From Ceratotherium simum simum (taxonomy: Eukaryota > Chordata > Mammalia > Perissodactyla > Rhinocerotidae), in assembly GCF_000283155.1 (NCBI RefSeq), contig NW_004454178.1, forward strand, positions 2,578,373 to 2,642,372: DNA of 64,000 nucleotides, given 5' to 3'. Of the stretch, positions 13,155 through 26,199 are shown in pieces (positions within the stretch are counted from its first letter, which is position 1; every line of letters begins with the position of its first letter). The position numbers were made by a program, and so were the translations under genes. The notes under the pieces are model-generated. The model worked only from the letters and a program-made list of their open reading frames with translations, searched no databases and was not told the DNA's origin.

Positions 13155-14096
13155 GCCAACAATGAAAAATCTTAATTGTGCCACAATTTTTCATGTTCTC
13201 CTCAACTGTAAAAACTTTGCAATCGCCTTGCCAAGATAAGAGACCTTGTCTGTAGAATTTTTCTGATTCATCCATCTGGATTTGATTTGTTTTAAATGAG
13301 CACATCTAAGTCTCTTCGTGCAATTCTTTCTTACCTAAGTATTCAAAAACATGTGTTTAATAACTAGCGACTCAGATATGGTTTGCCTTCATAGTGTGTA
13401 TTTTTTAAAAAATAAATAAATTTTATTAACAAACAAAGATTTCTGGCCCTCTTCCTGCTTTCCATAATACTTCAGGAATTCTGGTGAGGGTTCCAAGGGC
13501 ACACCACAAATCCTTGCAATATAATTCATCTGAAGTCATTTAAAGGACTGACTCGGTATCTCTTCACCTGTCTGACGTTTCGGTGCCATACTAATAAGCC
13601 TTTTCTAACCTTCCCAGAGTGAAGACAACCCTCCCTAAGGCAGAAGGTAGAAATAAGAGGGGTGTTTCTTGTTTTTTTTTTTTATATTCTCTTTATCATG
13701 TCTTAATGTTCCCCAAGCAGTAGAACAATTCTTTCTTATGCTGAAAACCTAAATCTTTGAAATCCTTTCCATTGCTAGTTGCATTTCACATAGCCTCAGC
13801 TCATTCTGCACTGTAGCCTTTGTGATAATGTTACTTTCAAGTTTGTACCAGGCTTCACACTTGTCCCTGATTTTATATGCTGTTCTCTTGTGCATCGTCT
13901 TGATATTTCCACAAGTTATGCAAAATGCCTGTTAAGTCGCGGTCTAGTAAGTCTTGGTGATATTGCTGATATCAAATTTATTGCCTGTGTAAACAATTCA
14001 AGCTCATTTTGCTTATTATCTATTCTCTAAGCATTAGTAGAAAGAGACCTGCACCCATAAATATTGCCCCTGACCCACTCACCTGCTAACACAGAT

Positions 14097-14160
14097 AAAT
14101 AAACAGATAGATAGATACATACATACATACATACATACATAGATCTATATATATAAATAT
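14097..14160. repeat. Compound GATA/CATA microsatellite
   Basis: 'acagatagatagatacatacatacatac...' passes from GATA units to about six CATA units, then into ATATAT. It is probably polymorphic. Confidence 0.92.
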
Positions 14161-14164
14161 CATG

Positions 14165-14480
14165 TATTCGCTATATACTTATTTTGAGCACCTGCTCTGT
14201 AGTAAACACTGCGCTGGCTGGTAGAAACACAAACATGAAGAATACATAGTATCTACCTTTTAAGAATCACGGTCTGGCAGGGGACAGAAACTTGTATAAA
14301 TAATAACAAGACAATGGAATGCATTAAATAGATGTTTAAGTCCTATGACAGCATCCAAGAGGGGGCAAACACCTGCTGGCAGCAGAGAAGTAGCTGAAGA
14401 CTGTTTACGAAGATGATGGCATTTAAGCTGAGTTTTTAATCCTGAATAGGGTCACCAGGGAATGATTTTTTTTTCCTATA
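14165..14480 (-). mobile_element. L2 LINE 3' fragment, reverse orientation
   Basis: It has 'ttattttgagcacctgctctgtagtaaacactgcgctggctgg', then 'acggtctggcaggggacagaaac', 'agtcctatgacagcatccaagagggg' and 'ttaagctgagtttttaatcctgaatagg'. This order matches reversed L2. Confidence 0.7.
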
Positions 14481-14736
14481 AGTAAAGAGAATTGCAAGAG
14501 GTCAGACTGATGAATGTTTCGGAGAGGTTAAGATAAGAACAGGAAAATTTCCTTTAGACTTGGTCACTGATTAGTTCTAAGAGAGCAGTTTCACTGTGTG
14601 ATTAGAAACATAAAAAGGTTTTTTTAAAAAAATTTTGTTTTGTGTTTTGTCATTTTTCCACTCCTGAGTTATTGGGACATGAGAAATTCGATATAGTTAG
14701 TGTTATAGTATACAACCCTACTAGTGTTATGGTATA

Positions 14737-15241
14737 CAGATGGTTCCTGACTTACGATGGTTCCTCTTATGATTTTTCAACTTTACGATGGTGCGAAAGC
14801 GATACGTATTCAGTAGAAACCGTACTTCGAATTGTGAATTTTGATTTTCTCCCAGGCTAGCAATGTGTGTTAGGATACTTTTTCCTGATGCTGGGCAGTG
14901 GCAGAGCCATAGCTTCCAGTCAGCACCGCCCTCACGAGGGTAAACAACCGATACACTTACAACCATTCTATACCCAGACCACCATTCTGTTTGTCACTTT
15001 CAGTACATTATCCAATAAATTACAAGAGATATTTGCCACAGTATTATAAAATAGACTTTGTGTTAGGTGATTTTGCCCAACTGTAGGCTAATGTATCTGT
15101 TCCAAGCACATTTAAGGTGGGCTAGGCTAAACTGTGATGTTCAGTAGGTTAGGTGTATTAAATGCATTTTCTATTTACCATATTTTCAACTTACAATGAA
15201 TTTATCGGGTCGTAACCCTGTCATAAGGTGAGAAAGATCTG
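14737..15241 (+). mobile_element. Tigger-type (TcMar) non-autonomous DNA transposon, complete
   Basis: It starts CAGATGGTTCCTGACTTACG and ends '...taaggtgagaaagatctg', giving diverged terminal inverted repeats. TA dinucleotides flank both ends (14735-14736 and 15242-15243), the mariner target signature. The interior ('gcgaaagcgatacg', 'gggtaaacaaccgatacac', 'ttttgcccaactgtaggctaatg') is well preserved and matches a common mammalian Tigger MITE as I recall it. At 505 bp it has no transposase, and ORFs inside it are chance. Confidence 0.88.
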
Positions 15242-16184
15242 TAATGATATAGTATAGATAGTTTTGAATCCTGAATAGGGTCACTATAGAATGATTTATT
15301 TTTCCAAAAGATATTAAGCAACTCCCATGGTTATTCTTTTAAATCCATATATGGTTGTAATATATATATTATATGTATTATCCCTTTTTTTCTTTGTGAT
15401 TAGGTGTAAGAAACTGTTACACTTGCACTTCCCTTTTCAGGGGGGGAATGGGTGGGTACAATGTGGTATTTCTCTATTTCTCTAAACCCTCTTTGATCAA
15501 ATATAGAAATCCCCAGTCAAATATATTTTGTTTGGTTCTCAAGAGATGTATGCTATTTCCTCACCAATACCCCAGAGTTTTGATAAGCCACGAAATAAAA
15601 AATTAGAATTCTGTTCTTAGATTCTATCTATATAGTTCATTATTTACTTCTAATATCCTTCATTCTTTTAAAAATAAAATAAGAAGAAGAAATAAAACTG
15701 CCTCTTCTGTCTCCACAGACCATATTGTAAGTTCCTATTCAAGACATCAAAGTCCAAGTCCTGGAGATATAGCACTGTTATTGTAATAGTATCATACGTT
15801 TCACCATGAGGTGCAATTAAATTTGATCGGTTTGACTGGTCTCTTTATACATCCAGAAAGACAGCCAGCCACTGAATATTCTCATCAGATCATGTAGCTG
15901 CCTCCCTTTTCCTGAGGAAGGGTTAAATGAGCACGAAAGCTCAGACTTGGGGAGGACGTCTTTGTAATTGGTCGTGTGAATTTCTTCATGGTGCAGAAGA
16001 TATTCTTCATCCCGCCTTTATCCGACGGAGTGCGTGCAGATGCATATAGCTGTTAGAATTTCCAGTGATGCATGTTTTCCTCTTTTTCTTTTTTACACTA
16101 GGTTTATTCTAATTGTTAAAGATATCATTTTCATCAGTATTATCATTGTGAAGCTCATCAAGTTCTCACTAAGTATGAGGCATC

Positions 16185-16372
16185 ATTAAACTCTTACTAT
16201 CCAGCAGGCATGATGCTAAACTAAGTTCTTTACATGTGCTAACTCACCTGTGAGTTATGTTAACACTCACAACAACTCTACCAGGTAAGTGTTTCTACCC
16301 TCACCATTTTACAAATGAGGAGCCTGAGGTTTAGAAAGAGTAACTGAACCAAAGCCAAAGATGTGATACATA
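16185..16372 (-). mobile_element. MIR SINE, reverse orientation
   Basis: 'gcaggcatgatgctaaactaagttctttacatgtgctaactcacc', 'cacaacaactctaccaggtaagtgtttctaccctcaccattttacaaatgaggagcctgaggtttagaaagagtaactg' follows the reversed MIR order closely. Confidence 0.88.
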
Positions 16373-17054
16373 GTGGAAGGAGGGTCCACATTTTTTACAT
16401 TGATATCGATTCCATTACTTACATTCTTTTGATTTTCCGGGTTTCTTCTTGGATTATTACTTTCATTCTACCAGGGAATTTGCATCCTCTTTAATAAACT
16501 GGAGCATAGAAAGCTTTCCTCCAGCATTTTACTCTCACCTCTGGAAGGGAGACCCACTTACATTTATAGCACACATAACTGGTGAGTGCCTTAGGCAGAA
16601 AGACAAACATAGCACATGGCTTGCAGGTTGCTAGAATAGTTCCCTTGGCGCCTACTGCTTGGGCATCAGAATGAAACAGTCTTTTGTGGCTTCCCCTAGA
16701 CATTCTTCCTCTAAAACAGTCAAGGAAAACTACCTCTTTGCTCTGGGCTGCTAGCTGTGACACTGTGGAATGGAAGAGAAGGGAGAAGGCATCTCTTGGA
16801 TCCTGACTTCACCCCAACCTTTCCATTTCCCCCTCCTTTCCCTGTTAGTCTGATTGCATCCCATGGAACTGTGATTCATAGGACTTGTTGAAGCTCTTTC
16901 CTGTGGCTCTGTCATACTTCTTGTCTTTGGAGACAAATACTAGCTACATGTTTTGTGCTAATTTGGGTGACTATCCTTCCAAATATTCAGTATGATACGT
17001 GAGCCGAGGAGGGAAGGCTGTCAGGTGAATAAACTCTGAATTGGTTGTCTCTAA

Positions 17055-17108
17055 CAGAGAGAGAGGGGGCAGAGGCAGAGACAGAGACAGAGGGAGAATG
17101 AGAGAGAT
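17055..17108. repeat. GA-rich low-complexity tract
   Basis: A purine-rich run of AGAGAG, GGCAGAG and ACAGAG units. The minus-strand ORFs crossing it encode Ser/Leu/Pro low complexity and are chance. Confidence 0.85.
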
Positions 17109-18417
17109 GCCTTGATGCCAAGGAACATAGTTTACCAAGAAGACCAAGTCCAAAACTGGTCGTAGTAAGCATAGGCCAAATAAATTTTGTCAGAGCCTTC
17201 TGTTCTGAAAGCCTGCTAAACTCTGAAAAGTAGAAGTGAACCAGCATATTTGGCATTTATTTTAGGTATGGTAATTCGCAAAGCATTTTGCTATACATAA
17301 TCATGTAATTGTAGGAGCCCCCGTCCTCTCCCTCTTACTGCCCACAGACATTGCCTTTGTTGAGGTCATTATTCATCTCTCATGCAAACTGTTAAAAAGC
17401 CTCCTAAGGGATCTTCCTGCCTCCCTATATTTAGATGTTTGCAGTTTGGGCTTCTGGCAAGAAAGGAAATAGTAAAAGATCTTAAATGTCCATATCTCAT
17501 GGGCAATTCCCTTCCAACATCTGTGTGTATTTTGACTAAAACCTTTAATTTGCTTTCATAATTTCAACTTACAAAGAACTTGAATTCAGCTTTTAGGCTT
17601 GCCAGTGACACATATGTAAGTTCACTTTATTATGACCAGTGTAAGAAGTCTTAATGATTCCACACATCTCTCCCCTATCCTCCATGGCCATGTTCATGCT
17701 AAGATTTACATAAACCTTGGTAGACTACAACGCGTTATGTTTACAGATTAGTGGAAATAGGAGGCAAGTCAGAGGTTGTCCTAAAAATTTGTATTTTAAA
17801 TTTTTTTTCCACCCACTTTAGGGAATTGGCAAAGTTGTTTGATAGCTTTGACTAACAGTGGCCAAGGTAGTGAGACCTGTTCTGTCTAGTTTTTCTCCTC
17901 ATTATACTTAAAAACAGATTCCCCTTTACATACACAAGAGCGTGTTTTAAAGTCCTTAGAATTAATAACGACCAGAATTCCCCCGGGAGTGATTCCTTTT
18001 AAGTCCTGAAATCACAATTCTTCAAGGCCCTAAAGTGTAGCTAATTTACCCACCTGATCTGACCCAAAGTAGTTTTAAATTTATTCAGTCCCAACAGGGA
18101 AGAGTACACCCAGGTAGTATTTTCTTGTTAAATACTTCCTATTTAGAAAGGTAGAAGACTAAGCTGACAAAATAAAGAATTCATATTTTTCCTGCCTGTG
18201 TTATATGTGTTTTGGGGATAGAAAAATTTAGAACTTCCAACGTAGCAATTTCTGTCTACAAGAAATTGAATTAAGTTGTTGTGAGGGTTGTTTTGCTGAT
18301 AAGATTCCTGATTTTAGCAGTCCATCCAATGTTTTTACAGTTTTAAAGTTATCAGCCTTTCTTAGACTCCCCAGTAGGGAAAAAACAAAGCCAAATAAAA
18401 CAAAAAAACAAGGCTCT

Positions 18418-18714
18418 GAGCTGGCCCCGTGGCTTAGCCGTTAAGTGCGCGTGCTCCGCTACTGGCGGCCCGGGGTTCGGATCCCGGGCGCACACTGACG
18501 CACCACTTCTCCGGCCATGCTGAGGCCGCGTCCCACAAACAGCAAGTAGTAGGATGTGCAACTATGACATACAACTATCTACTGGGGCTTTGGAGGAAAA
18601 AAAAGGAGGAGGATTGGCAATAGATGTTAGCTCAGAGCTGGTCTTCCTCAGCAAAAAGAGGAGGATGGATGTTAGCTAAGGGCTGATCTTCCTCACAAAA
18701 AAAAAAAAAAAAAA
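18418..18714 (+). mobile_element. ERE-type tRNA-derived SINE, sense
   Basis: The head 'gctggccccgtggcttagccgttaagtgc' has a tRNA-like A box, and 'ggttcggatcc' is the B box. These are followed by 'ccggccatgctgaggccgcgtccc', 'gatgtgcaactatgacatacaactatctactgggg', two 'gatgttagct' modules and a long A tail. The flanking duplication ACAAGGCTCT is perfect (ending 18417 on the left and 18725 on the right). It is high in CpG, so a young copy. It is antisense to ERBB4. Confidence 0.95.
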
Positions 18715-19949
18715 AACAAGGCTCTATCTCGGATTGCAGCAACATCAGTAGCTTTGAGAATACTATTTCCGTGGGTTGCATTTTCAGTATTTATTGTAAT
18801 TCTCCCTTGCCTACAATACAATTTCTTTTAGACCCACATGGTGCCAATTTCTTGAAAGCTTATTGTAGTAATATTAAAAATCTCAATCTAAATATCAAAT
18901 TAGCCCCCAAATCATAAGGAAATAAATCCATGTGGGCTCATAAAATTTCCCCTTCAGGCCTTGAGATTCTAGTTATGTGTTTCTTTGTTTCTTATGAGGA
19001 GCAAATGGTTTTTATATTGCATTTCATAAAAGACTTAAAATGTGTGGGTGTCCCCCAAAGTATTTGACTTTTGTGGCATTTTTAAAAACAATCACAACTT
19101 GAAAAATCTCAATATTTTAGCGATGATAATAAAATTGCTTTGGGCTGAAGTTCTGTATTCTGTATCACAGTCCACAGGAGAATTTTATGGCTAAGTAATA
19201 AACCTGAAAAATATGGGTTTATAATGGAAATGTTGACAGACTCTAGCAGGCGCTGCTGTAATATCTTGAATCTGATTTAAAAGAAGTTTTCAATAATGTT
19301 TTTCCAAGCCAGTCTTTGGGGAATGTAAGTTAAAAAAAAGTTTTCCACTATCTCAATGATTGATGAAAATGCAAGGAATTTGTGGTCAGATACCTCTGGG
19401 CACCTGTGAATAAGATCATGGGCACTTGTAACAGGAGCATAAGCATGGAGAGACCACTGTCCTGTAAGAAACCAGCCGAAGTCCCACTGCATAGAGATAC
19501 TTTGATATAATGATAGTCTGTAAGTGTCGGATGGATTATGCTGGTATGTTCTCAGATAAAGTTAGCAGTGGAATAAACTACCAGCCCACTTAGTTATGTT
19601 TTAATGGAAAATTTTTATGGGAGGACAATAACAAGAGTAGGTGTGACTAAGATGGTGATTCTAGAAGTAATCAAGTCGCTATATTGATATACATAGTGTG
19701 TGCTCTCCACTTCTCCACAAAATTATGGTACAAGGTGCCCAGCCTAGGGAAATTTTTATACTTTAAATTTTACTGATTATGATAGGAAATAATAAATATT
19801 TCCTTCAGTTATCTGATTAAGACAGAAAACTAGTTAGGCATGGGTACTATCAATCTTAGGTGGCTGCCTTGCCCCGTCCCTAGATCTATACAATATTGTG
19901 GCCCTGAGAGAGGCAGTGTGTGGAAATGCTTAGGGCAAGCTGAGGAGCA

Positions 19950-20285
19950 GACTATCTGTGCCAGAATCACACTTCCATGTCTATTAGCTATGTGGCCTTA
20001 GACAAGTTACATAACCTCTCTAAATCTCAGTGTTTTCAAGTAAAATGGGAATAAGATGAGCAATAACAACAAGAGCAATAATAATAATAGTAATAGCTAC
20101 TGTTATTGAGTGCTAGTATATACTAGGCATTGTGAAAGGTACTTTACATATATTAACTCAATTGAACATGTAAGAGTATCTATCTTACACTTTGTTGTAA
20201 GAATTAAAAGAGGTATTCCATGTAAGGCCCTTAGCCCAATGTCCAGCGTAACCTCAACGCAAGTGTTAGCTGATTTTGTTATTAC
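19950..20285. mobile_element. MIR cluster: sense MIR interrupted by a reversed MIR fragment
   Basis: 19950-20060 is sense MIR ('tctattagctatgtggccttagacaagttacataacctctctaaatctcagtg'). 20093-20165 is a reversed MIR 3' end ('ttattgagtgctagtatatactaggcattgtgaaaggtactttacatatattaactc'). 20165-20285 is sense MIR 3' sequence again ('gttgtaagaattaaaagaggtattcc', 'cttagcccaatgtccagcg'). The sense copy appears split by the reversed one. Confidence 0.7.
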
Positions 20286-20564
20286 AGGAGTGATCTTGTT
20301 TCATGAATATTTAAGTTAAAGAGACATAAGGGTCATTACTTTCCATTACTGTTACTGCCATGAACTGTCATTGTCGATCTATATGAAACTCAGCTATAAC
20401 AAGGCACCTGTTCCCCAAGATCTCTGATCAGTGCCAGTCAAGATTATTTGCCTACCAGGGTCTGGGAGGAATTCATGAAATTTTTTCAACCCCACCAAGA
20501 ACGACCTTTGGCTGTACACTCTTGGCTTAGAGATTGCCATATGTTCTTTCAGTCTCTAGTAGAA

Positions 20565-20610
20565 AGTCATTTCAGGCTGAGGTTCTGAGTCATTTCAGGC
20601 TGAGGTTCTG
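20565..20610 (+). repeat. Perfect 23-bp tandem duplication
   Basis: A 23-bp unit beginning AGTCATTTCAGGCTGAGG occurs twice head to tail (20565-20587 and 20588-20610) with no difference. The identity suggests a recent replication-slippage event or a collapsed polymorphism. Confidence 0.97.
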
Positions 20611-21843
20611 ATTTGATGTACTAAAACTTTCAAGAAATCGTCATCTAAAATTTTTAAAGCAAAATATACACAACTGGACTCAAACTTTCTTCGAAGACAA
20701 ACATATTTTACAAACTAAATAGCAGCACCCAGATTAAGAACAGAACTGATATCACAGAAGCCACTCCAACCCATATTAGCTACATTTTTACAGAATTCTT
20801 TAACCTTGTATAGAAATCAGCTTAAGGATATTCTTTTATTTAGCACTTAATTAATTCTTGGTGAAAGCTTTATAAATTCTGTTACATTTTAGCAGAATAA
20901 CTTTGGCAAATCTTAATACATACCAGAAATAATATGTAAATATAGGGGATCATTCATTTTGTTTTAAAAAATAAAATAATTCTAATTTTAATGCTCATCT
21001 CAGTCTGACATTTAATCTACAAGGGACTTCATAGCAAATCCTTGGCTTAAATCTTATATAATACAGTTTCTAGTAGAGCAGCCCCATTAGTAAACTGTGT
21101 TCATGCTAATGTGCTTGCTTGGGGCAATAATCAGCAGAATCCCTCGTTCTGGTCCTTGCCAGTGAAAGTGCACAGGAGTGGGTGATGTAGTATTGTAATT
21201 ACACAATTAGCCTTGTCAAGGCATGGAGCATCGGGAATAGCAGGATACTGAAGCTTACAATGTGACTGCTGATAGATGACGGTCATTAAGCTCATCCTTT
21301 GTTCACTGTGTGATGGGGGAGATACTAAGCTTAGGAAAAGGCTCCTTAATGAAGGATAAAATCTTTGACCCATAGCCACTCTTCCTCATGTTCTCATCAC
21401 TGCTCAGCTCACCCATCCTTTCCACAACTACACATATCTTCTCTTCATCTCTCACCTTAGCCTGATGAAAATAACAAACATCTGCCAATAAGCTCGTTTT
21501 AATTAATCAAATTTAGATGACGGAAAGTGAAATTTTGTCCAAATATTGTGTAGCCTAATATTTCTAATCATGACAATAATGGTTCTTCCAATTCTATACT
21601 CCTTTCCATAGATACATATTAAATTAGATGTTATGGAATTTTGGCTACACAGAACTATTTTATATTTAAAACATAAATTCCTCTTACTAATATATTTATA
21701 GTCATCATATATAAAAATACCAGCTATATGTATATATAAGTATATATGTATTTTTATGTTTGTATGTGCACACATATATACATATCATACAAGCTGCATA
21801 TATTGTATTTCATTGTATATGATAGTAAATAGAATTATTCTAG

Positions 21844-22040
21844 TTTTTTTTTTTTTTTTTGGTGAGGAAGATTGGCCCTGAGCTAACATCTGTACCAATC
21901 TTCCTCTCTTTTGTATCTGGGACACCGCCACAGCATGGCTTGATGAGCGGTATGTAGGTTCATGCCCGGGATCCGAACCAGCAAACCCTGGGCCCTCAAA
22001 GTGGAGCATGTGAACTTAACCACTATACCACCAGGGCCCC
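21844..22040 (-). mobile_element. ERE-type SINE (shorter subtype), reverse orientation
   Basis: A T-run, then 'ggtgaggaagattggccctgagctaacatctgt', 'gcatggcttgatgagcggtatgtagg', 'cgggatccgaacc' (B-box complement) and 'aacttaaccactataccaccagggcccc'. It lacks the 'ctatctactgggg' body of the other copies, so it belongs to a different ERE subfamily. The target-site duplication is TTATTCTAG at 21835-21843 and TTATTCTAC at 22041-22049, with one mismatch. Confidence 0.9.
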
Positions 22041-22559
22041 TTATTCTACATTTTTGAACTTGCTCAGAAGGTGGAAGATTGACGTAAAGCCTTAACTGCT
22101 TTCTCTTATTCCCTTAGAGCCTGTCTTCATTATTATCCTAATTTTCCTCCCTTCTGGCTCCATGCTTCTGGGTTTGATTGCGCTGTCTTCTGCAGCCAGT
22201 GACCTGCTAAACCACTTTCTTATGGTAATTAGAAGGTGCAGAATAGGAGTGTAGATGTTCACTAAGTAACTGTAAGCAAATCTAATATTACATTTTGACT
22301 ATTGCATGCCTCCTAGGTCACTACAAGAGAAGAGAACCAAGTTCCTCTTCTTCATAGCCACTGTTCTAGAATATTTTGATGCAATTCTATGAGATATCCT
22401 TTGAAGCAAGACTCTGCCAAATTACTAATGCTAGAATCAAATTTAGTGTTCAGAGTCGTATATGTCCATTGTAGTTTATGAAGCACAGTCCAAAAGATGT
22501 TTAAAAAAACAAGTTATCATTACAAACATCGATCATGGCAAGATTTGAGTTCAATTAAA

Positions 22560-22890
22560 AACAAAGACCTAGAAAGTGGGTGTGGTTATAAAGGGATGGC
22601 ATAAGGTTATGAAATAGTTCCACATCTTGATTGTGGTGGTGGTTGTATGAATCAACACGTGATAAAATTGCATAAACTATACACACACACACATGAGTTT
22701 ACGTAAAACTGGTGAAATCTGAATAAGCCCTGTGGATTGTACCAATGTCAAATTCCTGGTTGCAATTAGGTACTAGAGTTATGCAAGATGCTATCAGTGC
22801 GGAAAGAGGATGAAGAACAATGGAACCTCTTTTCAAATTTTTGTAACTTCCTGTGAATCTACAATTATTCCAAAATAAAAAGTTTTTTAC
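22560..22890 (+). mobile_element. L1 3' untranslated region fragment, sense
   Basis: It reads 'gaaatagttccacatcttgattgtggtggtgg', 'cataaactatacacacacacac', and ends 'gtaacttcctgtgaatctacaattattccaaaataaaaag'. This is the classic end of old L1M elements, including the polyadenylation signal. A short (CA)n lies at about 22681-22695. Confidence 0.85.
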
Positions 22891-25139
22891 AAGAGCTATC
22901 TGGAGAAAGAATTCAGCAAGTATATAAGGAGATAAATCTCTGTTTTGTCTTCTGTCCCAACAGGTTTTTTTTCTGTTTCCAGTCACATTGCTTGATCTCC
23001 TCATCCTTTGTTTCTCCTATGTGCAACAAAATGTAAGTCCTATCTCTCTGAATCACTGTAAACATCTTGAAATCTGCGGGAAAATGGCATTGCATGCATA
23101 CATCTGAAAGATCATGAATATATATCACAACTTCCTGAGAGCAATATTGTATCTACCTCTACAGTTTTGGAAACAACAGCCATAGGGGAGCAACAAACCA
23201 GATACCCAGTCCTGCTACGTTGATTCTGCATTTGAGAAAATCACTGTGCTCCTACAGTCTACTACAATACCAAGCTTCACACAGTCATGACTAATAGATG
23301 TAATTGTGAACACTCTACACACATGAAGTGCAATTTAATCCATTTGGATTGGATAGCTTTCACTTTCCTGTCAAAAAAAGTACATTACAAGTACTAGTTA
23401 AAGCATACATTTACAGTAAAGAAATTAAGTTCTTTACTTTCTGAATGTGTATGGTAGTTGAATGAAAACCTCTGCCATTTAAAGAATGGAGTAACTTCCA
23501 AGCTGAATTGAAGTTGCTCAGCATGCCAAACCAAGCCACAGGCAAAGCAAAGCAAAAGGAAAGCTTGCTATTTTATAGGTTAGACAAGAAACAACCTAAA
23601 TGACTTCTCTAAGTGAGAGACCTTCATACTTCATGCCAACCCCAGGAAATAATTAAGGCTTCAGTGCAATTCTGGGACCTGTGCTCTAGAAACTGCCTCC
23701 GTAAACTTCATTTTCATCTGGAACAATCAAGATTCTCTGTTATCCCTGACTACCCCTTACGTATCATTCTCCTTTAGGGCAATGAGAATTTGGCGCATAA
23801 ATAAAAAGCATGAGGTTGTTTCAGGAAGGGGATAAACACGATTTAAATTCAGCCAGGTGTTTTATCACCAATTTGGGAGGTTACAATGTTATTAGACATT
23901 CTGATATAAAGATGGAGAGGGACGACTATTGGTGCAAAAGAGATTAAAAAAAGAAAAGAAAAGAAAAACGCTTGGAAGATAAACTAAAAACACCGAAGTA
24001 CTTGGAAGTAAAAATAAGCTAGCTGCCTCTCATTTAATATTCTACAGGGGAAAGAAAAATTTCCTTAGATCACTTAAAAATTATCGCAAGAGGTATAGAC
24101 TGATTCTCTCTAACACTGTAGGAGTTATTTCACCTAAATTACAAACAAGGGGCCCACAAATCTTACGGAGTTGGGTAAGGGGTGCTGGCCATCAACTGAT
24201 CTAGGCTGGGGTGCCCAGGGTGCCTGGGGTGCCAGAGTAGTGTACGGATTCAGATCCTGGCTTTGTCACTAAGAAGCACTGTGGCCTTAAACTGACTCTG
24301 TCCCCTGTTGAGGCTTCAGGTTCCGCATCCTTAACACAGGCACATCAGGTGGTCTTAAAGCTGGTCTCTGTGAGGACCTGGAGGACTCTCAGGGCTCCAT
24401 GAAGCCCTCTCGACACCTTTCTGTTGCTGCAGTTATATCTCATTTTTAGTTGTTTAGATTTCCAAGTAAGATTTCACTTAACGTTCACTTAACGAAACAA
24501 TTTCATGCCTTACAAAAATTTTAAATTACTGAACTAGATAATCTTCTGGACCTCTTTGCTGTGTCAGAATTTTAACAAGTTCTGATAACTATTTTTTAAA
24601 AGATTCACCACCTCCACAAAGGAACTTTTCTGGACTGCTTCCTCTCCATGTGAATTTTCTACTGCTTTTCTTTCCTTTTAGATACACAGCAAAATACCTT
24701 ATTACGATATCAGTTTGTGTCTTGTGCTTGCTTCTTTAGAATAAATAGGATAATCTGTGTGTTTCTTTCTGAGCTCTCCATCTTGAAAGGGTCCTTAAGG
24801 GTTTTTGTACTGCGGGACCTAAAGTTGCAATTCCAAGGCGCCAGCACCCAGGAGATAAGCCTCACTTAGGTTTTGTTGTTTGAGAAATTGACTTATTTCT
24901 GTCTAGCAGTGGAGGTGAGGGTGGAATGTGGAAGAGGCTGGACTCAACAACCTGGAGAAAAAATGTTAGGTTCTCCAAGACTGAAGACGGAAGAGGGAAC
25001 CACTGGTGGCAGGTCCAGAAGGGAGCTGGGAGTGGGGTGGGGTGGGGGCCTATGTGCCTACTCTCATTCTGTACTCAGGGAGGTGCTAGGACTCTCATAG
25101 GATGCTGCTTGGATGATGCCCAAGCCCTGGGGGACTGAA

Positions 25140-25345
25140 CACCATGAGATAAGGATTTGTGGGAACGCGCTCCAGCTAGCTTGATGGAGGAGGAGAGCCC
25201 AATGATTCCAGTCACCCGCATCAGCCCAGTCTAGATCAGCTGACAGCCAGCCAACCTCCTGACACATGAGTGAGCACAGCCAAGGTTCCAGAGCCGCGCC
25301 GCGGATCCACACTCGTGAGAATAAGCACTTATGTTATACACTGAA
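25140..25345 (+). mobile_element. MaLR-like LTR remnant
   Basis: 'atcagcccagtctagatcagctgacagccagccaacctcctgacacatgagtgagcacagccaagg' and 'actcgtgagaataagcacttatg' resemble the 3' half of MaLR-type LTRs. The left edge is not clear. The sequence is locally GC-richer than its surroundings. Confidence 0.45.
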
Positions 25346-25917
25346 TAAGAAAGAGAGAAGGACAATAATTTGGAAGCTATAATGATTGTACATACCTGAC
25401 AGACAGATTGGAGAGCTCTGCTTCAATGGAGCTGAACCAAGAGCACCTTTAAAGACCAATTCCAAAGGTTGAAAAAATGGAGATCCTGTCCCTGTTTGCC
25501 AAGCACCATGTATTCCTCACCAGATTCTTCAACATCCCTGGAAGTATCCTTGTGGGACCTCCCAACACACAATTAAAATGGAATCTCTGACCAACTCTGA
25601 TAGGTGAGCACTGAGCTGGAATAATTTTAATTTAGAAAAAAAGTAATGTGATGTTCTTCCAATCTGGTATCTCGCACGGTATTTATTTGATAAACATAGG
25701 TTTGATTCATTTCATGCAGGCATAAGCATTCTCATTTGGCAAAAGAGAAAACGACTCTCAAAGCTCTCAAAAGAATGATTCAGGATTCAAACCCAGATTG
25801 TATTTCTCTGTGGCTCATATTCTTTCTGCTACTCTATACTTTCTGTAGAAGTCATGTCTAAATTAATTTTGATAATAATATATATTTAATAATGTATTAT
25901 CATTTTACTTAATATCA

Positions 25918-26130
25918 TCATAACACCTGTTAAACACTGAAGCTTTGGTAGAAATGTGCACAGTGGTTGCTTGATCTCATTTAACCATCACAACACCTGG
26001 ATAAATAGAGGCTGTTGCCCATTTTATAGATGAGGAAACATTCGGAGACATTAAGGCATTTGCCTACATCATACAGATGATAAGTGTTAGAGCTAAAACT
26101 GGAACACAGTGCTGCTTCCTTCTCAATCCT
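25918..26130 (-). mobile_element. MIR SINE, reverse orientation
   Basis: It has 'ttgatctcatttaaccatcacaacacctgg', 'gcccattttatagatgaggaaacattcggagacattaaggcatttgcctacatcatacagatgataagtg'. This is a clear reversed MIR. Confidence 0.85.
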
Positions 26131-26199
26131 GCCCTAACATCACTGGACAGTACCATCTCTCATTGCTCACGACATGAGGCAATATGTTTTGTTTACTTG

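Noticed and set aside
14100..14160. Regularly spaced repeats as a CRISPR-like array
   Set aside because: This is a GATA/CATA microsatellite without spacers, in a mammalian genome.
18430..18490. tRNA-like A and B boxes in this and the other ERE copies
   Set aside because: They belong to tRNA-derived SINE heads, lack a cloverleaf with acceptor stem, and sit in complete SINE units with target duplications.
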